Origin: Pedobacter africanus | GTDB lineage: Bacteria; Bacteroidota; Bacteroidia; Sphingobacteriales; Sphingobacteriaceae | Reading direction: 5' to 3' | Length of the DNA stretch: 64,000 nt | Assembly (NCBI RefSeq): GCF_900176535.1 | Contig: NZ_FWXT01000005.1 | Span: 186,001 to 250,000 of the forward strand | Part shown: positions 1 to 9,286 of the stretch, one piece after another | How positions within the stretch are numbered: position 1 is the first letter of the stretch | Layout: every line of letters begins with the position of its first letter | Translations under genes and position numbers: made by a program | Notes under the pieces: model-generated | Databases searched by the model: none | The model's input: the letters and a program-made list of their open reading frames with translations, nothing else | Told to the model about the DNA's origin: nothing

Positions 1-644
1 TGGTTCAGCTGGTGCCCTGCAAGCGTTATGTTCAGGTTCCTGATTTTTGGCCCTATGGGGATCAGCTGGTCATCTTTGATATGGCAGCGCTTGCAATCAT
101 TGGTATTGGGTACCTGATAATTGGTGAACAGCTTATTCCCTTCATTATCCAGGAGGGTGACGGGAATTTTGGCCCCTGTAATGTGCCTTATTGCATCTGT
201 CTGCTCCTTTTTCCAGAGGTAATTCATCACTCTCCAGCTTTTACTTGCCGGATCTTTAACCAGGAGCCGGGTCTCAATCATGATCTTTTCATGTTTTACA
301 TTGGTGTAGGCGAAATTTTTGATGATGATGGTCGAGTCAGGGAAATCGGGCAGTCCGTCATCTTTATAGCGCATCACTGCCCCTTTGGGCAATACAATAA
401 AGCGGTCTTTAAGCGCATAGTCTGTAAACAGCGGAGTACTGATGTCATAAGGCAAAAGCCCCTCCACAGGCTGAAGCAATTTAAGCGGTCCCTTAAAGAA
501 ACCATAGTCGGATAGCTGCTCTTTAAATTCAAAGACATTGTGCTGAACAGCAGTATTGCTTTTATTTTTGCAGCCCCCGCCACTAATTAACGACAGCGAA
601 ACGCTGAAAAGAAAGATAAATCCTAAAATGAAAGTATTGCGCAT
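1..644 (-). CDS. SO2930-type c-type cytochrome lipoprotein, N-terminal part (cut by window edge)
   Basis: The open frame starts at the ATG at 642-644 and runs off the left edge, giving about 214 codons. The first 25 or so residues are a hydrophobic export signal ending in GGGC, a probable but imperfect lipobox. A CKRCH motif near residue 197 is a classic CxxCH haem c attachment site. The text between them (LLPYDISTPLFTDYALKDR and similar) fits the SO2930/HNE_0200 family of dihaem c-type cytochromes, which is known to sit beside the parallel beta-helix family found immediately upstream here. The second haem site would lie outside the window. A role in periplasmic or outer-membrane electron transfer is inferred. 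The start lies 10 bases beyond the stop of the beta-helix gene, so the two are probably cotranscribed. Confidence 0.75.
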   Translation of the reverse strand, partial: MRNTFILGFIFLFSVSLSLISGGGCKNKSNTAVQHNVFEFKEQLSDYGFFKGPLKLLQPVEGLLPYDISTPLFTDYALKDRFIVLPKGAVMRYKDDGLPDFPDSTIIIKNFAYTNVKHEKIMIETRLLVKDPASKSWRVMNYLWKKEQTDAIRHITGAKIPVTLLDNEGNKLFTNYQVPNTNDCKRCHIKDDQLIPIGPKIRNLNITLAGHQLN

Positions 645-654
645 CAGAAAAATT

Positions 655-1938
655 TTATTTACATGTAAAAGGGACCATATTGGTGTTGGGCTTCCAGTTT
701 TCAGGTTTGCCGATGTGGAGAAAATCGGCGTTGACAAAAACATTTTCTCCGGCCTGCCTGATACAGATGTTATCGGGATTGGCAGCATTACCTTTGGTCA
801 GCACATTGCTGGAAATGCCATCGTACATGATCAGAGGGATCCTTTTATTTTTCCTTGACGGATCAGCAGCATTCAGCTGCTGTTCAACAGCTACCAAGAT
901 TTTCCCAATACGGTGCTCATAAGCTGCCTGAGGGAAAGCAGCACCCATTTCGATCTTGTTGTTGTGGATATTGATATTTTTCGAAATGGGTGAATAATTG
1001 GCATTTATTTTCTCAGCAGCCTTGTCGTCTACAGCAAAACCCGATGCAATGGTAATGGATGAGGAATTGTTGTTAATGATGCGGTTGTTATAAAGTTCTA
1101 TGTCTGATGCCGCAAGGATAATGATCCCGCTTCCCGGTGACGCATTACCCACTCCCCATGAGGTACCAAAGCTGCCGGCTTTGGCAAAATTCCTGAAATT
1201 ATTGTCGTGAATGTAATTGTTATAGGCCTTTACGTAGCCTCCTTTTTTAGAGAGGTCAGGCAGGTCGAACACCAGGAAACCTGCGGTATTGTTGTAAAAC
1301 TCGTTGTCATACACCTCTGCATGTGAAGTATTTTCAATTTCGCAGCCGGCAACGTTTTTGGCCGCCCGACATTTCCTTACGATGGCACTATCTGTTTGAC
1401 CTACGTAAATACCTGCATCCGAAGAGCCTTCCGTATAACAGTTTTCAATCAGTACATTTTTACACATTACCGGGTAAATGGCATAACCCCCGCTGGTCGA
1501 ATCGGCCTTGCTCCATACCGCATGCAGATTGGTAATGGTAATATTCCGGCTTTTGTTGATTTTGAGCAAGTCGCCCTTTGAGTCACGTATGGTCATCCCA
1601 TCAATAGTAAAGCCATTGACATCCGTTACCCTGATCCCTTCACCACCCTGGCTCTGGGCCTTAAAATCAAGAATGGTCTTGTCGTATCCCTCGCCCCTGA
1701 TGAGGACCTGCTTTACCTGTGCAATGCTCAGGTTATCGAACTGATAGGTCCCCTGTTTTAAAACAAGCTCTGTGCTGTCCTTTATGCTGAGAAAAGCTTC
1801 TGCTATCTTTTGCTCATCACCAGGTTTAAAAGTCAGAACTGTATTGTACTTCCCTTGCCGGGCCGTTTGGTTTCCGCCGCAGGAAAACAGTAGTACGCTT
1901 GCACCGAACAGGGCAACAGCTAAATGTAATGGTTTCAT
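655..1938 (-). CDS. Parallel beta-helix repeat lipoprotein (SO2930-cytochrome partner family)
   Basis: This 427-residue protein begins with a lipoprotein signal (LLFSCGG, Cys near residue 20). The rest is a ladder of short repeats of the PbH1 type, with recurrent turns such as NITITNLHAV, NVLIENCYTEGSSDAGIYVG and DIELYNNRIINNNSS, which predict a right-handed beta-helix. This family is recurrently paired with the SO2930-type cytochrome, and that gene follows 10 bases downstream. The TonB-dependent receptor ends two bases upstream of this start, so the three genes look like one transcript. Beta-helix folds often bind or cleave polysaccharides, but no catalytic residue can be assigned and the substrate is unknown. 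Confidence 0.75.
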   Translation of the reverse strand: MKPLHLAVALFGASVLLFSCGGNQTARQGKYNTVLTFKPGDEQKIAEAFLSIKDSTELVLKQGTYQFDNLSIAQVKQVLIRGEGYDKTILDFKAQSQGGEGIRVTDVNGFTIDGMTIRDSKGDLLKINKSRNITITNLHAVWSKADSTSGGYAIYPVMCKNVLIENCYTEGSSDAGIYVGQTDSAIVRKCRAAKNVAGCEIENTSHAEVYDNEFYNNTAGFLVFDLPDLSKKGGYVKAYNNYIHDNNFRNFAKAGSFGTSWGVGNASPGSGIIILAASDIELYNNRIINNNSSSITIASGFAVDDKAAEKINANYSPISKNINIHNNKIEMGAAFPQAAYEHRIGKILVAVEQQLNAADPSRKNKRIPLIMYDGISSNVLTKGNAANPDNICIRQAGENVFVNADFLHIGKPENWKPNTNMVPFTCK

Positions 1939-1940
1939 AT

Positions 1941-4691
1941 TTATAGAATATTATAGGCGTAGGTTACGTAGTAAACGGCCCCGATATTAGGGTTTGCCAC
2001 ACCTGTTGAATAGTATTTATTGGTAATATTTGTAGCACCCAGTCTGATTCCTGAACGTGCTTTAATCAGCTTATAGCTAACCTGCGCGTCGATAACTGCA
2101 GAGCTTGGCACATGCCCCTCTGCCAGTCCGCCGGACACCACATAAAAGTACCCCGGTTTATAGCGCAGGGTTGTACCGAACGACCAGACCTGTTTTTTTC
2201 CAAAGCCGCTGTTCCCGAATTCCATATTGATGTGGTAATTTGGCGTATTGAAGTTGTTAATCTGGCTGTTGTTCTTGTTTTTAATGTGGTCTGAAAAGTA
2301 ATTTACCTTTGCCAGGAAGTTATGGGACATATCTACGCTCACGCTGGCCGCATAACCGTAGGTGTTCACCGTTTGCCCGCCATTAAAAGCAATATTATAT
2401 TGTACATAAGTACTGTGGTCTTTAAAAGCAGTGACATCATTGGTGCCGGGGGTATTCGCTACGTTGGCATAACCAATAAAGTTTTTCCAGGTAGAGAAAT
2501 ACCCCAGAACATCAAACATCACCCGTTTTCCTATCAACGCAGCATAGCCCAGTTCAAAGGCATTTACAGATTGCGGCTTGATATCATTGTATTCAAACCT
2601 TTTGAGTTGGTTCGCATCGCCGGACTGTTGGTAGGCCGAAACACTTTCCAGAGTGTATGGCGGGTACTTGTTAAACTGATAGTTATCGTTCAGCAGCAAG
2701 GAAGAACCGCCCGAAGAATAGCTGTTGTATCCATTAAGTGTGTTTTGCAGGGCCTGGATATTGGATGGAAAACTATACGCATTCTGATAAGAGAAACGGA
2801 TAAAATTTTCTTTAACCGGTTCATATACGGCCGAAGCCCTTGAGGTTACTTTAGGAGAAGAAAATAAGGTGTTTTTATCGTAGCGGAAGGAAGTGCTCAG
2901 GCTGAGCCTGTCGGCCGCCAGCTTTTTGGCCAGTTGCAAATAGGCACTGTATTCCTTTACATTGATCGGCTTGTCTTTATCGGGAAACAAAGTGTTCTTA
3001 CTGTTGAGGCTGTATAGTCGCCAGTTTACCCCGGCAATGATGTTTATAAACTTTATATGCTCCGCAAAATTATACTGGGCCTCTGCATTGTACAATTTAC
3101 TCCGGTCCAGAAACAATGTTCCTCCTTCAGAAATGGGTGTATTGGAAACCTTTTCTTTGAGTGTATTAAATTGGGCACTGCCCAGTTCTGCCCTTCCTTT
3201 ATCCGCAAAAGCCCTGGCCGCCAAATGTGCATCGCCGATGCTTGTACCTCCGGCCAGAGCTTCCAGCAACGCCCCCGTATACTCGGGGTACCAGCCGCCT
3301 GTTGCACCGTCGTAACTGGTTTTCCAGCCTTCATTGATGTACTGGGACGTCGGCCCTGCAATAATGGTCCTTCCCGAGTTTTCAGAAGTGGTGTAGCCCC
3401 TTACAAACCAGTTGTTGCTTTTCAGTTCGGCCCGGTACTGCCCCACTTTAAAATTTTTAAGCTGGTACCTGGTATCGTTGGTATATACAATATTGCCCGT
3501 ACCGTAGGTACCCGAAACAATAGCTTCCAGTTTCGGATTGATCTTATACCTGAATTCCGCATTTACTTTCAGCAATTTTGCCTTATTGTCCAGGTAACCA
3601 TATTCCGGATATCCTGTCCGGCTTACATAATTGGGTTTGGCCAGCAAAGGTTCGATCAGCGGGGCAAGCGAAGGATCTCCGGCAAGTGCGCCTTGCAGAA
3701 AAGGATTAATATCGGCATTGGTAGCACCCCCGTAAAAATTCACACCGTTATAGTTGGGGTCTGTAAACCGGGTTCCCGGTCCGTTTTTGTTGGTGCTGTC
3801 GGTTGCCACCCAGTCGTTGGCCTGTGTGTACTGCCCATTTACTTTAAATGCCATTTTTTCATTGATCTTAGTGGCGTAACGAATGGCCCAGTCGTAATAT
3901 GGCGAGGCCCCAACCGGATCGTAGGTATTCCCGTTTTTCACATGGTTAACACCCTGCGTTACCAGCACACTTAAACCCTGGTATTTAAAAGGGTCTTTTC
4001 CGGTCATGACCATGGTTCCGTTTAAACCCCTGGATCCGTATAAAGCCGAAGAAGCCCCCGACAGCACCTCTATATTGTCTACATCCAGCTGGGTTAAACT
4101 GATGGCGGACCCCAGGGGAAAATTAAGTCCCGGTGCCTGGTTGTCCATTCCATCTACAATTTGCGTAAAATTGGTATTACCACTGGTGTTAAAGCCCCGG
4201 GTAGAAATACTGGTGAAGCCGATACTCGACACTGTTACATCAACGCCCTTGAGACCCTGAATCATATCCATATAGTTTAACTGGGGCGAATTACTGATAT
4301 CCTTACTGCTGATCTGCTCGATAGTTACCGGCGATGACAGCTTTTTCTGTACCACCCTGCTGGCGGAAACCACAACCTCCTGTCCGAGTATGGCCCCGGG
4401 TGTAAGCATAATATCTATAGGGCCTGCACTGCTGTTCACATCAATTTCCCTGGCTTCAAAGCCTATGGAAGAAACGATCAGTACTATCGGAAATTTCTTT
4501 TTGATGCTAAGCTGAAACCTTCCGCGGTCGTCCGAATATGTTCCTTCGGCCGAATTTTTCACTTTGACCGATACTGCAGAGAGCCCCTCCTGTGTGGCGC
4601 TGCTCCTGATTGTTCCTCTGATCATCTGGGCGTTCAGTCCAGATGATATCATCAGAAAAAGGATCAATAAAAATAGTTTGGTTACCTTCAT
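1941..4691 (-). CDS. TonB-dependent outer-membrane receptor with carboxypeptidase-regulatory-like N-terminal domain
   Basis: The protein has about 916 residues from the ATG at 4691, chosen because MKVTKLFLLILF begins a clear signal peptide; a 63-base longer frame exists but adds a non-signal leader. Domains in order are the signal peptide (about 1-22), a CarboxypepD_reg-like beta-sandwich (about 25-105), a plug domain (about 120-230, with IQGLKGVDVTVSSIGFTSI and ALYGSRGLNGTMVMTGKDP) and a long beta-barrel. It lacks the usual SusC C-terminus and has no SusD next to it, so it is more likely a general TonB receptor than a SusC. The ligand is unknown. It is followed after two bases by the beta-helix lipoprotein gene. 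A LytTR regulator gene lies upstream on the same strand, 93 bases away. Confidence 0.85.
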   Translation of the reverse strand: MKVTKLFLLILFLMISSGLNAQMIRGTIRSSATQEGLSAVSVKVKNSAEGTYSDDRGRFQLSIKKKFPIVLIVSSIGFEAREIDVNSSAGPIDIMLTPGAILGQEVVVSASRVVQKKLSSPVTIEQISSKDISNSPQLNYMDMIQGLKGVDVTVSSIGFTSISTRGFNTSGNTNFTQIVDGMDNQAPGLNFPLGSAISLTQLDVDNIEVLSGASSALYGSRGLNGTMVMTGKDPFKYQGLSVLVTQGVNHVKNGNTYDPVGASPYYDWAIRYATKINEKMAFKVNGQYTQANDWVATDSTNKNGPGTRFTDPNYNGVNFYGGATNADINPFLQGALAGDPSLAPLIEPLLAKPNYVSRTGYPEYGYLDNKAKLLKVNAEFRYKINPKLEAIVSGTYGTGNIVYTNDTRYQLKNFKVGQYRAELKSNNWFVRGYTTSENSGRTIIAGPTSQYINEGWKTSYDGATGGWYPEYTGALLEALAGGTSIGDAHLAARAFADKGRAELGSAQFNTLKEKVSNTPISEGGTLFLDRSKLYNAEAQYNFAEHIKFINIIAGVNWRLYSLNSKNTLFPDKDKPINVKEYSAYLQLAKKLAADRLSLSTSFRYDKNTLFSSPKVTSRASAVYEPVKENFIRFSYQNAYSFPSNIQALQNTLNGYNSYSSGGSSLLLNDNYQFNKYPPYTLESVSAYQQSGDANQLKRFEYNDIKPQSVNAFELGYAALIGKRVMFDVLGYFSTWKNFIGYANVANTPGTNDVTAFKDHSTYVQYNIAFNGGQTVNTYGYAASVSVDMSHNFLAKVNYFSDHIKNKNNSQINNFNTPNYHINMEFGNSGFGKKQVWSFGTTLRYKPGYFYVVSGGLAEGHVPSSAVIDAQVSYKLIKARSGIRLGATNITNKYYSTGVANPNIGAVYYVTYAYNIL

Positions 4692-4722
4692 TGCGCTAGA
4701 GTTTGGTTTGTAATTGGTTAAT

Positions 4723-4755
4723 GCAATATAGATTACAGAACCCTTGCGATACAAT
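4723..4755 (-). promoter_or_regulatory. Possible promoter of the TonB receptor operon
   Basis: On the minus strand an ATTG at 4755-4752 is followed after 21 bases by TATATTGC at 4730-4723. This resembles the Bacteroidota pattern TTG, 17 to 23 bases, TAnnTTTG, although the -7 element matches only in part. It lies about 30 bases before the ATG at 4691, in the gap after the LytTR gene. Confidence 0.35.
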
Positions 4756-4784
4756 GACTGAACTGTGTTTGGGACGAACCAGGC

Positions 4785-5669
4785 CTATAATGGGGTGAAT
4801 GAGCGGGCCTCGAAATGTTTTTGATGGGAAGCCGACACCGGTATGCGCAGGTCCGGCAAAGCATCAAACTGAATAACATAACCCCGGTTTGTTTTTCTGG
4901 CCGAAGAAACCGTAGTCATGTTAATGGTGTACGACCGGTGTACCCTGATCAGGCCGGCATAATTGCAGGAGGATTCAATCCTTTTGAGTGTAGTCCGGAC
5001 CAGTTCTCTTTTCAATTCCCCTCCCAGCAGGTAATGGACATCCACATAATTGTCTTCCGATTTGAAAAACAGGACATGACTGGGCTGCAGGGTTAAAATG
5101 AGTTTCCCGTTTTCATCGCTGATCAGCAGCTGATCTGACACCGGCTTATGCGCGGTTACCGACAGGGACAGGTGATGCGCCAGCTTGTATTGCTGTGCCC
5201 CAAATAAAATAAGCAGGGCAATTGCATACGGAGGGATAGCAATGAGGATGGTATAGTTAAAGGTATCCAGGTAATTGCGTAAAGAAAGTTCGGGGTGGTG
5301 GTTTAAGGTCCAATCGCAAGCCAGCACCCCAAAAGTCAGGATCATAATTTCAGCAATAAAGAAAAAGAAATAATGTGCATAGGTAAGGTACTGCAGGCGC
5401 AGCCATTTGCGCAACCCAAACTGTGTAAACAGTAGTGTAAGGGTTCCGGCCAGGGAAAAGATGCTGAAAATCTTTAAAAGGTCAAGCTTCCCTACATCAT
5501 ACCATTTGTTGATGTTAAAAGGCACGAAAGTATACATAAAAAGCAGGCTGATCAGGGTAACCAGGCCAATAAATATGATCTTGTTTGCGCGGCTGTTGAG
5601 TAAGGAAAAATGGCTCGCCAATATCATCTTAAAAAGCGGGCTGGTCTTAAAAGTTGTAATTCCTGGCAT
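4785..5669 (-). CDS. Membrane-anchored LytTR-family DNA-binding regulator
   Basis: This 294-residue protein has four predicted membrane segments in its first 170 residues (for example KIIFIGLVTLISLLFMYTF and TILIAIPPYAIALLILFGA). A LytTR domain follows from about residue 195 to the end, with the typical FFKSEDNYVDVHY and LIRVHRSYTINM stretches. No receiver domain is present, so it is not a classical response regulator; the membrane part may sense a signal directly. The gene is divergent from purH and lies 93 bases upstream of the TonB receptor on the same strand, so it may regulate that receptor cluster. That link is inferred from position only. Confidence 0.8.
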   Translation of the reverse strand: MPGITTFKTSPLFKMILASHFSLLNSRANKIIFIGLVTLISLLFMYTFVPFNINKWYDVGKLDLLKIFSIFSLAGTLTLLFTQFGLRKWLRLQYLTYAHYFFFFIAEIMILTFGVLACDWTLNHHPELSLRNYLDTFNYTILIAIPPYAIALLILFGAQQYKLAHHLSLSVTAHKPVSDQLLISDENGKLILTLQPSHVLFFKSEDNYVDVHYLLGGELKRELVRTTLKRIESSCNYAGLIRVHRSYTINMTTVSSARKTNRGYVIQFDALPDLRIPVSASHQKHFEARSFTPL

Positions 5670-5741
5670 AAGAGTTAGTTAGATTCAATAATCAATTTAC
5701 TAATTTTTAAATTCTCTTAAAAATTTATCCTATAAAAATCT

Positions 5742-5749
5742 TAATTTTG
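5742..5749 (+). promoter_or_regulatory. Probable -7 element of the purH promoter
   Basis: TAATTTTG matches the Bacteroidota -7 consensus TAnnTTTG exactly. It lies 20 bases before the purH ATG, in the AT-rich gap between the divergent LytTR gene and purH. No good -33 TTG is seen at the expected spacing. Confidence 0.5.
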
Positions 5750-5769
5750 CGGCTCAAATTTTTTCTCCG

Positions 5770-7296
5770 ATGAGTCAATCTATAAAGATCAAAAACGCCT
5801 TAATTTCAGTTTATTATAAAGATGGTTTGGAACCCCTGGTACGTTTACTTGCCCAGCAAGGTGTGCAGTTATTCTCTACAGGAGGTACCGAGCAGTTTAT
5901 TAAAGACCTGAATATACCTGTTACAGCTGTTGAAGACCTTACCGGTTATCCTTCTATTTTAGGGGGACGGGTAAAAACCTTGCACCCTAAAGTTTTTGGC
6001 GGTATTTTAAACCGCAGGGCTCTGGCATCCGACCAGGAACAAATTGCCCAATACGAGATCCCGGAGATCGACCTGGTTATTGTTGATCTGTATCCTTTCG
6101 AGGAAACCGTTAAAGCTGGTGGCACCGAGCAGGAGATCATCGAAAAGATTGACATAGGCGGCATTTCCCTGATCAGGGCTGCGGCCAAAAATTTCAACGA
6201 TGTAGTTATCCTTGCTTCTAAAGATGATTATTCAACTTTGCAGCAGCAGTTGGAGGCCCAGAATGGAGAAACTACACTGGCACAGCGTAAAGCTTTTGCT
6301 AAAAAGGCATTCCACACCTCATCGCATTATGATACTGCAATTTTCAATTATTTCAATACCGAAGAGCCGCTGAATGTATTTAAACACAGCATCAGCGATT
6401 CACAGACATTAAGGTATGGCGAAAACCCACATCAACAGGGTGTATTTTATGGCAACCTGGATGAAATGTTCACCAAACTTAACGGCAAAGAGCTTTCTTA
6501 CAACAACCTGGTCGATGTAGACGCCGCAGTAGCATTAATAGACGAGTTTGAAGAGCCCACTTTTGCCATTTTAAAACATACCAATGCCTGTGGTGTGGCC
6601 TCTAAACCAAGTATTCTTGATGCCTGGAATGTGGCATTGGCCTGCGATCCGGTTTCGGCCTTTGGCGGTGTGCTGATTGCCAACAGAGAGATAGACCTGG
6701 CTACAGCAGCCGAGATCAACAAGCTGTTTTTTGAAGTACTGATTGCCCCTGCTTACCAGGCCGAAGCTGTTGAGCTTTTCCGTGCCAAAAAGAACAGGGT
6801 GATTTTACAGCGCAATGAGGTAGCGCTAAGCGAAAAGCAATTTAAAACCTTGTTGAATGGGGTAATTGAGCAAGACAAAGACCTGGTTATTGAAGGCCCT
6901 GAGGAAATGACACCGGTAACTGAAAAAGCGCCGACAGCACAGGAGCTGAAAGACCTGCATTTTGCCAATAAAATTGTAAAACATACCAAATCAAATACCA
7001 TTGTATTTGTGAAGAACAACCAACTGCTGTCGAGCGGCGTAGGCCAGACCTCCAGGGTTGATGCCCTGAAACAGGCCATCGTTAAAGCAGATGCCTTTGG
7101 TTTTGACCTTAAAGGATCTGTAATGGCTTCAGATGCGTTCTTCCCTTTCCCGGACTGCGTGGAAATTGCAGCCGAAGCAGGGATTACGGCTGTTTTACAG
7201 CCAGGCGGTTCTATCAAAGACGCAGATTCTATAAACATGGCCAATGAAAAAGGAATTGCAATGGTGACCACAGGGGTAAGACATTTTAAACACTAA
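5770..7296 (+). CDS. purH: Bifunctional AICAR formyltransferase / IMP cyclohydrolase
   Basis: This 508-residue protein catalyses the last two steps of IMP synthesis in the cytosol: formylation of AICAR with 10-formyl-tetrahydrofolate, then ring closure. The N-terminal MGS-like domain (about 1-150) carries LFSTGGTEQFIKD and GGRVKTLHPKVFGGIL. The C-terminal transformylase half carries RYGENPHQ, KHTNACGVA and SDAFFPFPD. Length is normal for the family. The ATG at 5770 follows a good -7 element. It is the first gene of a block that continues into the cell-shape operon, a neighbourhood common in Bacteroidota. Confidence 0.97.
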   Translation: MSQSIKIKNALISVYYKDGLEPLVRLLAQQGVQLFSTGGTEQFIKDLNIPVTAVEDLTGYPSILGGRVKTLHPKVFGGILNRRALASDQEQIAQYEIPEIDLVIVDLYPFEETVKAGGTEQEIIEKIDIGGISLIRAAAKNFNDVVILASKDDYSTLQQQLEAQNGETTLAQRKAFAKKAFHTSSHYDTAIFNYFNTEEPLNVFKHSISDSQTLRYGENPHQQGVFYGNLDEMFTKLNGKELSYNNLVDVDAAVALIDEFEEPTFAILKHTNACGVASKPSILDAWNVALACDPVSAFGGVLIANREIDLATAAEINKLFFEVLIAPAYQAEAVELFRAKKNRVILQRNEVALSEKQFKTLLNGVIEQDKDLVIEGPEEMTPVTEKAPTAQELKDLHFANKIVKHTKSNTIVFVKNNQLLSSGVGQTSRVDALKQAIVKADAFGFDLKGSVMASDAFFPFPDCVEIAAEAGITAVLQPGGSIKDADSINMANEKGIAMVTTGVRHFKH

Positions 7297-7301
7297 TTTA
7301 T

Positions 7302-7335
7302 TTGTCTGCGAATACAATAAAAAGCTGTAGTTTTA
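7302..7335 (+). promoter_or_regulatory. Possible promoter of the mreB operon
   Basis: TTG at 7302-7304 is followed after 23 bases by TAGTTTTA at 7328-7335, close to the TAnnTTTG -7 consensus. It lies in the 85-base gap between purH and mreB, about 46 bases before the mreB ATG. Confidence 0.35.
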
Positions 7336-7381
7336 CATTATATAGTACACAGAATTTTTAATATTTAACTATCACCTATAA

Positions 7382-8404
7382 ATGGGTTTATTTAATTGGT
7401 TTACACAAGAGGTTGCTATCGACTTAGGCACAGCAAACACCTTGATTATACATAACGACAAAGTAGTAGTTGATGAACCTTCAATCGTTGCTTTTGACAG
7501 GCAGACAAATAAAATTATCGCAATTGGCAGGCAAGCCATGCAGATGGAAGGTAAAACCCATGACAATATTCGTACTGTAAGACCGCTTAAAGATGGTGTA
7601 ATTGCCGACTTTAATGCCGCCGAAGCTATGATCAAAGGAATGATCCGTATGCTGAACGGGGGTAAAGGCTGGATGTTCCCATCCTTAAGAATGGTGATCT
7701 GTATCCCTTCAGGGATTACCGAAGTTGAAAAACGTGCCGTAAGAGATTCAGCTGAGATTGCCGGTGCCAAAGAAGTGTACCTGATCCATGAGCCTATGGC
7801 TGCGGCAGTAGGTATCGGCATTGATGTGGAAGAACCAATGGGTAATATGATCATTGATATAGGTGGTGGTACTACCGAAATCGCTGTAATAGCTTTATCA
7901 GGTATCGTGTGTGATCAATCTATCCGCGTTGCCGGTGACAATTTTGATTCGGACATTGTAAACTACATCCGTCGTCAGCACAATATCATGATTGGAGACC
8001 GTACCGCTGAGAAAATTAAAATAGAGGTAGGTGCTGCTTTACCTGAACTTCAGGACCCGCCATCAGACTTCGCTGTTCAGGGCAGGGACCTCATGACAGG
8101 CGTTCCTAAGCAGATCACAGTTTCCTACACAGAAATTGCGCACTGCCTGGATAAATCGATCTCTAAAATTGAAGAGGCCATACTTAAGGCCCTGGAAATT
8201 ACTCCGCCAGAGCTTTCTGCAGACATCTACCAGACCGGAATTTATTTGACCGGTGGCGGAGCTTTGCTTCGTGGCCTGGATAAACGTGTGGCAGCAAAAA
8301 CCAAACTTCCGGTTCACGTGGCCGAAGATCCGCTTCGTGCTGTAGTACGTGGAACAGGCATCGCCTTAAAGAACATTGGTGGCTATAAATTTTTAATGCA
8401 ATAA
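7382..8404 (+). CDS. mreB: Rod-shape-determining actin homologue MreB
   Basis: This 340-residue protein is the bacterial actin that guides lateral cell-wall synthesis under the inner membrane. It shows the actin-type ATPase motifs EVAIDLGTANTLI near the N-terminus, IIDIGGGTTEIAVI near residue 157 and YLTGGGALLRGLD near residue 285. FNWF at the N-terminus is the expected amphipathic membrane-binding start. Length is normal. It is followed by mreC after a 45-base gap that contains a terminator-like hairpin. Confidence 0.97.
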   Translation: MGLFNWFTQEVAIDLGTANTLIIHNDKVVVDEPSIVAFDRQTNKIIAIGRQAMQMEGKTHDNIRTVRPLKDGVIADFNAAEAMIKGMIRMLNGGKGWMFPSLRMVICIPSGITEVEKRAVRDSAEIAGAKEVYLIHEPMAAAVGIGIDVEEPMGNMIIDIGGGTTEIAVIALSGIVCDQSIRVAGDNFDSDIVNYIRRQHNIMIGDRTAEKIKIEVGAALPELQDPPSDFAVQGRDLMTGVPKQITVSYTEIAHCLDKSISKIEEAILKALEITPPELSADIYQTGIYLTGGGALLRGLDKRVAAKTKLPVHVAEDPLRAVVRGTGIALKNIGGYKFLMQ

Positions 8405-8431
8405 GGTTTGGGTTAAAGCCCAAACTTTATT
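8403..8431 (+). terminator. Terminator-like hairpin between mreB and mreC
   Basis: GTTTGGG (8406-8412) and CCCAAAC (8419-8425) form a perfect 7-bp stem with a 6-base loop, extendable by A-T and G-T pairs, followed by a T-rich stretch. It starts at the mreB stop codon. Because mreC has no obvious promoter of its own, this probably acts as a partial terminator or 3'-end stabiliser. Confidence 0.6.
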
Positions 8432-8449
8432 CCCTAATTGTAAATCGAA

Positions 8450-9286
8450 ATGCGTAACCTTTGGATTTTCATAAACAGATATAACGCATTTTTTCTTTTT
8501 ATTATTTTTTTCGCTATTGGTGTTATCCTTACGGTAAAGAACAACGCTTACCAGCGCAGTATCATGGTCAATTCTACCAATGAGGTTGTTGGAGAAGTAT
8601 ATCAGAACCTGAATGTTTTAAAGAAGTACATTAATCTTGGGAATGTGAACGACAGCCTGGCCCAGGAAAATGCGAAACTAAAAACCGAATTGCTGACATT
8701 AAAAAGTATAGACAGTGCAAAAAAAACAACTGTTACAGATACTTCAGGCGCTCCCCAGTACACCTACCTCTCGGCAAGGGTAATTAAAAACTCCATTACA
8801 CTGCGCAACAATGTAATTACCATCAACAAAGGAAGCGCAGATGGGATTGCCCCGGGAATGTCGGTAATATCGCCCGGAAAAGGTGTAGTTGGTCATGTGC
8901 TGGATGTTTCTGAACATTTGGCCACTATCCGATCCCTGTTGCACAAAGACGCCAAAATCAGTGTGGTGGTTAAAAATACCAAGGCCATCGGTACACTGGT
9001 ATGGGGCGTTGCCAATGCCGATTACAGGAAGGCTTATGTTAAAGACGTACCGAACCATTTTAAAGTGAACCTGAAAGACAGCATTGTAACTTCAGGATTC
9101 GGGTCTTTCCCTCCGGGAATTCCTGTTGGAACCGTTACCAATACCGGAGTGGCTACAGGAGATAATTTTATGTCGCTCGAAATTAAACTTTTCAATGATT
9201 TCAGTACCTTACAATATGTGTACGTAATTTTTGATAAATATGCCGTTGAACAGAAAGAATTAGAAGCAAAATTGCCCAATGAATAG
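8450..9286 (+). CDS. mreC: Rod-shape-determining protein MreC
   Basis: This 278-residue protein has one N-terminal membrane segment (about 10-28), a coiled-coil stretch (about 50-85, SLAQENAKLKTELLTLKS) and a periplasmic MreC beta-domain with the recognisable ITINKGSADGIAPGMSVISP and GVVGHVLDVSEHLATIRSLL. It links the cytoplasmic MreB filament to the wall-building enzymes PBP2 and RodA. Its end overlaps the start of mreD by 8 bases, which points to translational coupling. Confidence 0.95.
   Translation: MRNLWIFINRYNAFFLFIIFFAIGVILTVKNNAYQRSIMVNSTNEVVGEVYQNLNVLKKYINLGNVNDSLAQENAKLKTELLTLKSIDSAKKTTVTDTSGAPQYTYLSARVIKNSITLRNNVITINKGSADGIAPGMSVISPGKGVVGHVLDVSEHLATIRSLLHKDAKISVVVKNTKAIGTLVWGVANADYRKAYVKDVPNHFKVNLKDSIVTSGFGSFPPGIPVGTVTNTGVATGDNFMSLEIKLFNDFSTLQYVYVIFDKYAVEQKELEAKLPNE

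Noticed and set aside
12..515. A 167-codon open frame on the plus strand
   Set aside because: It is antisense to the cytochrome gene, whose frame has a CxxCH motif and an export signal.
3057..3974. A 305-codon open frame on the plus strand
   Set aside because: It is fully antisense to the TonB receptor gene, has no family resemblance and has the composition of a shadow frame.
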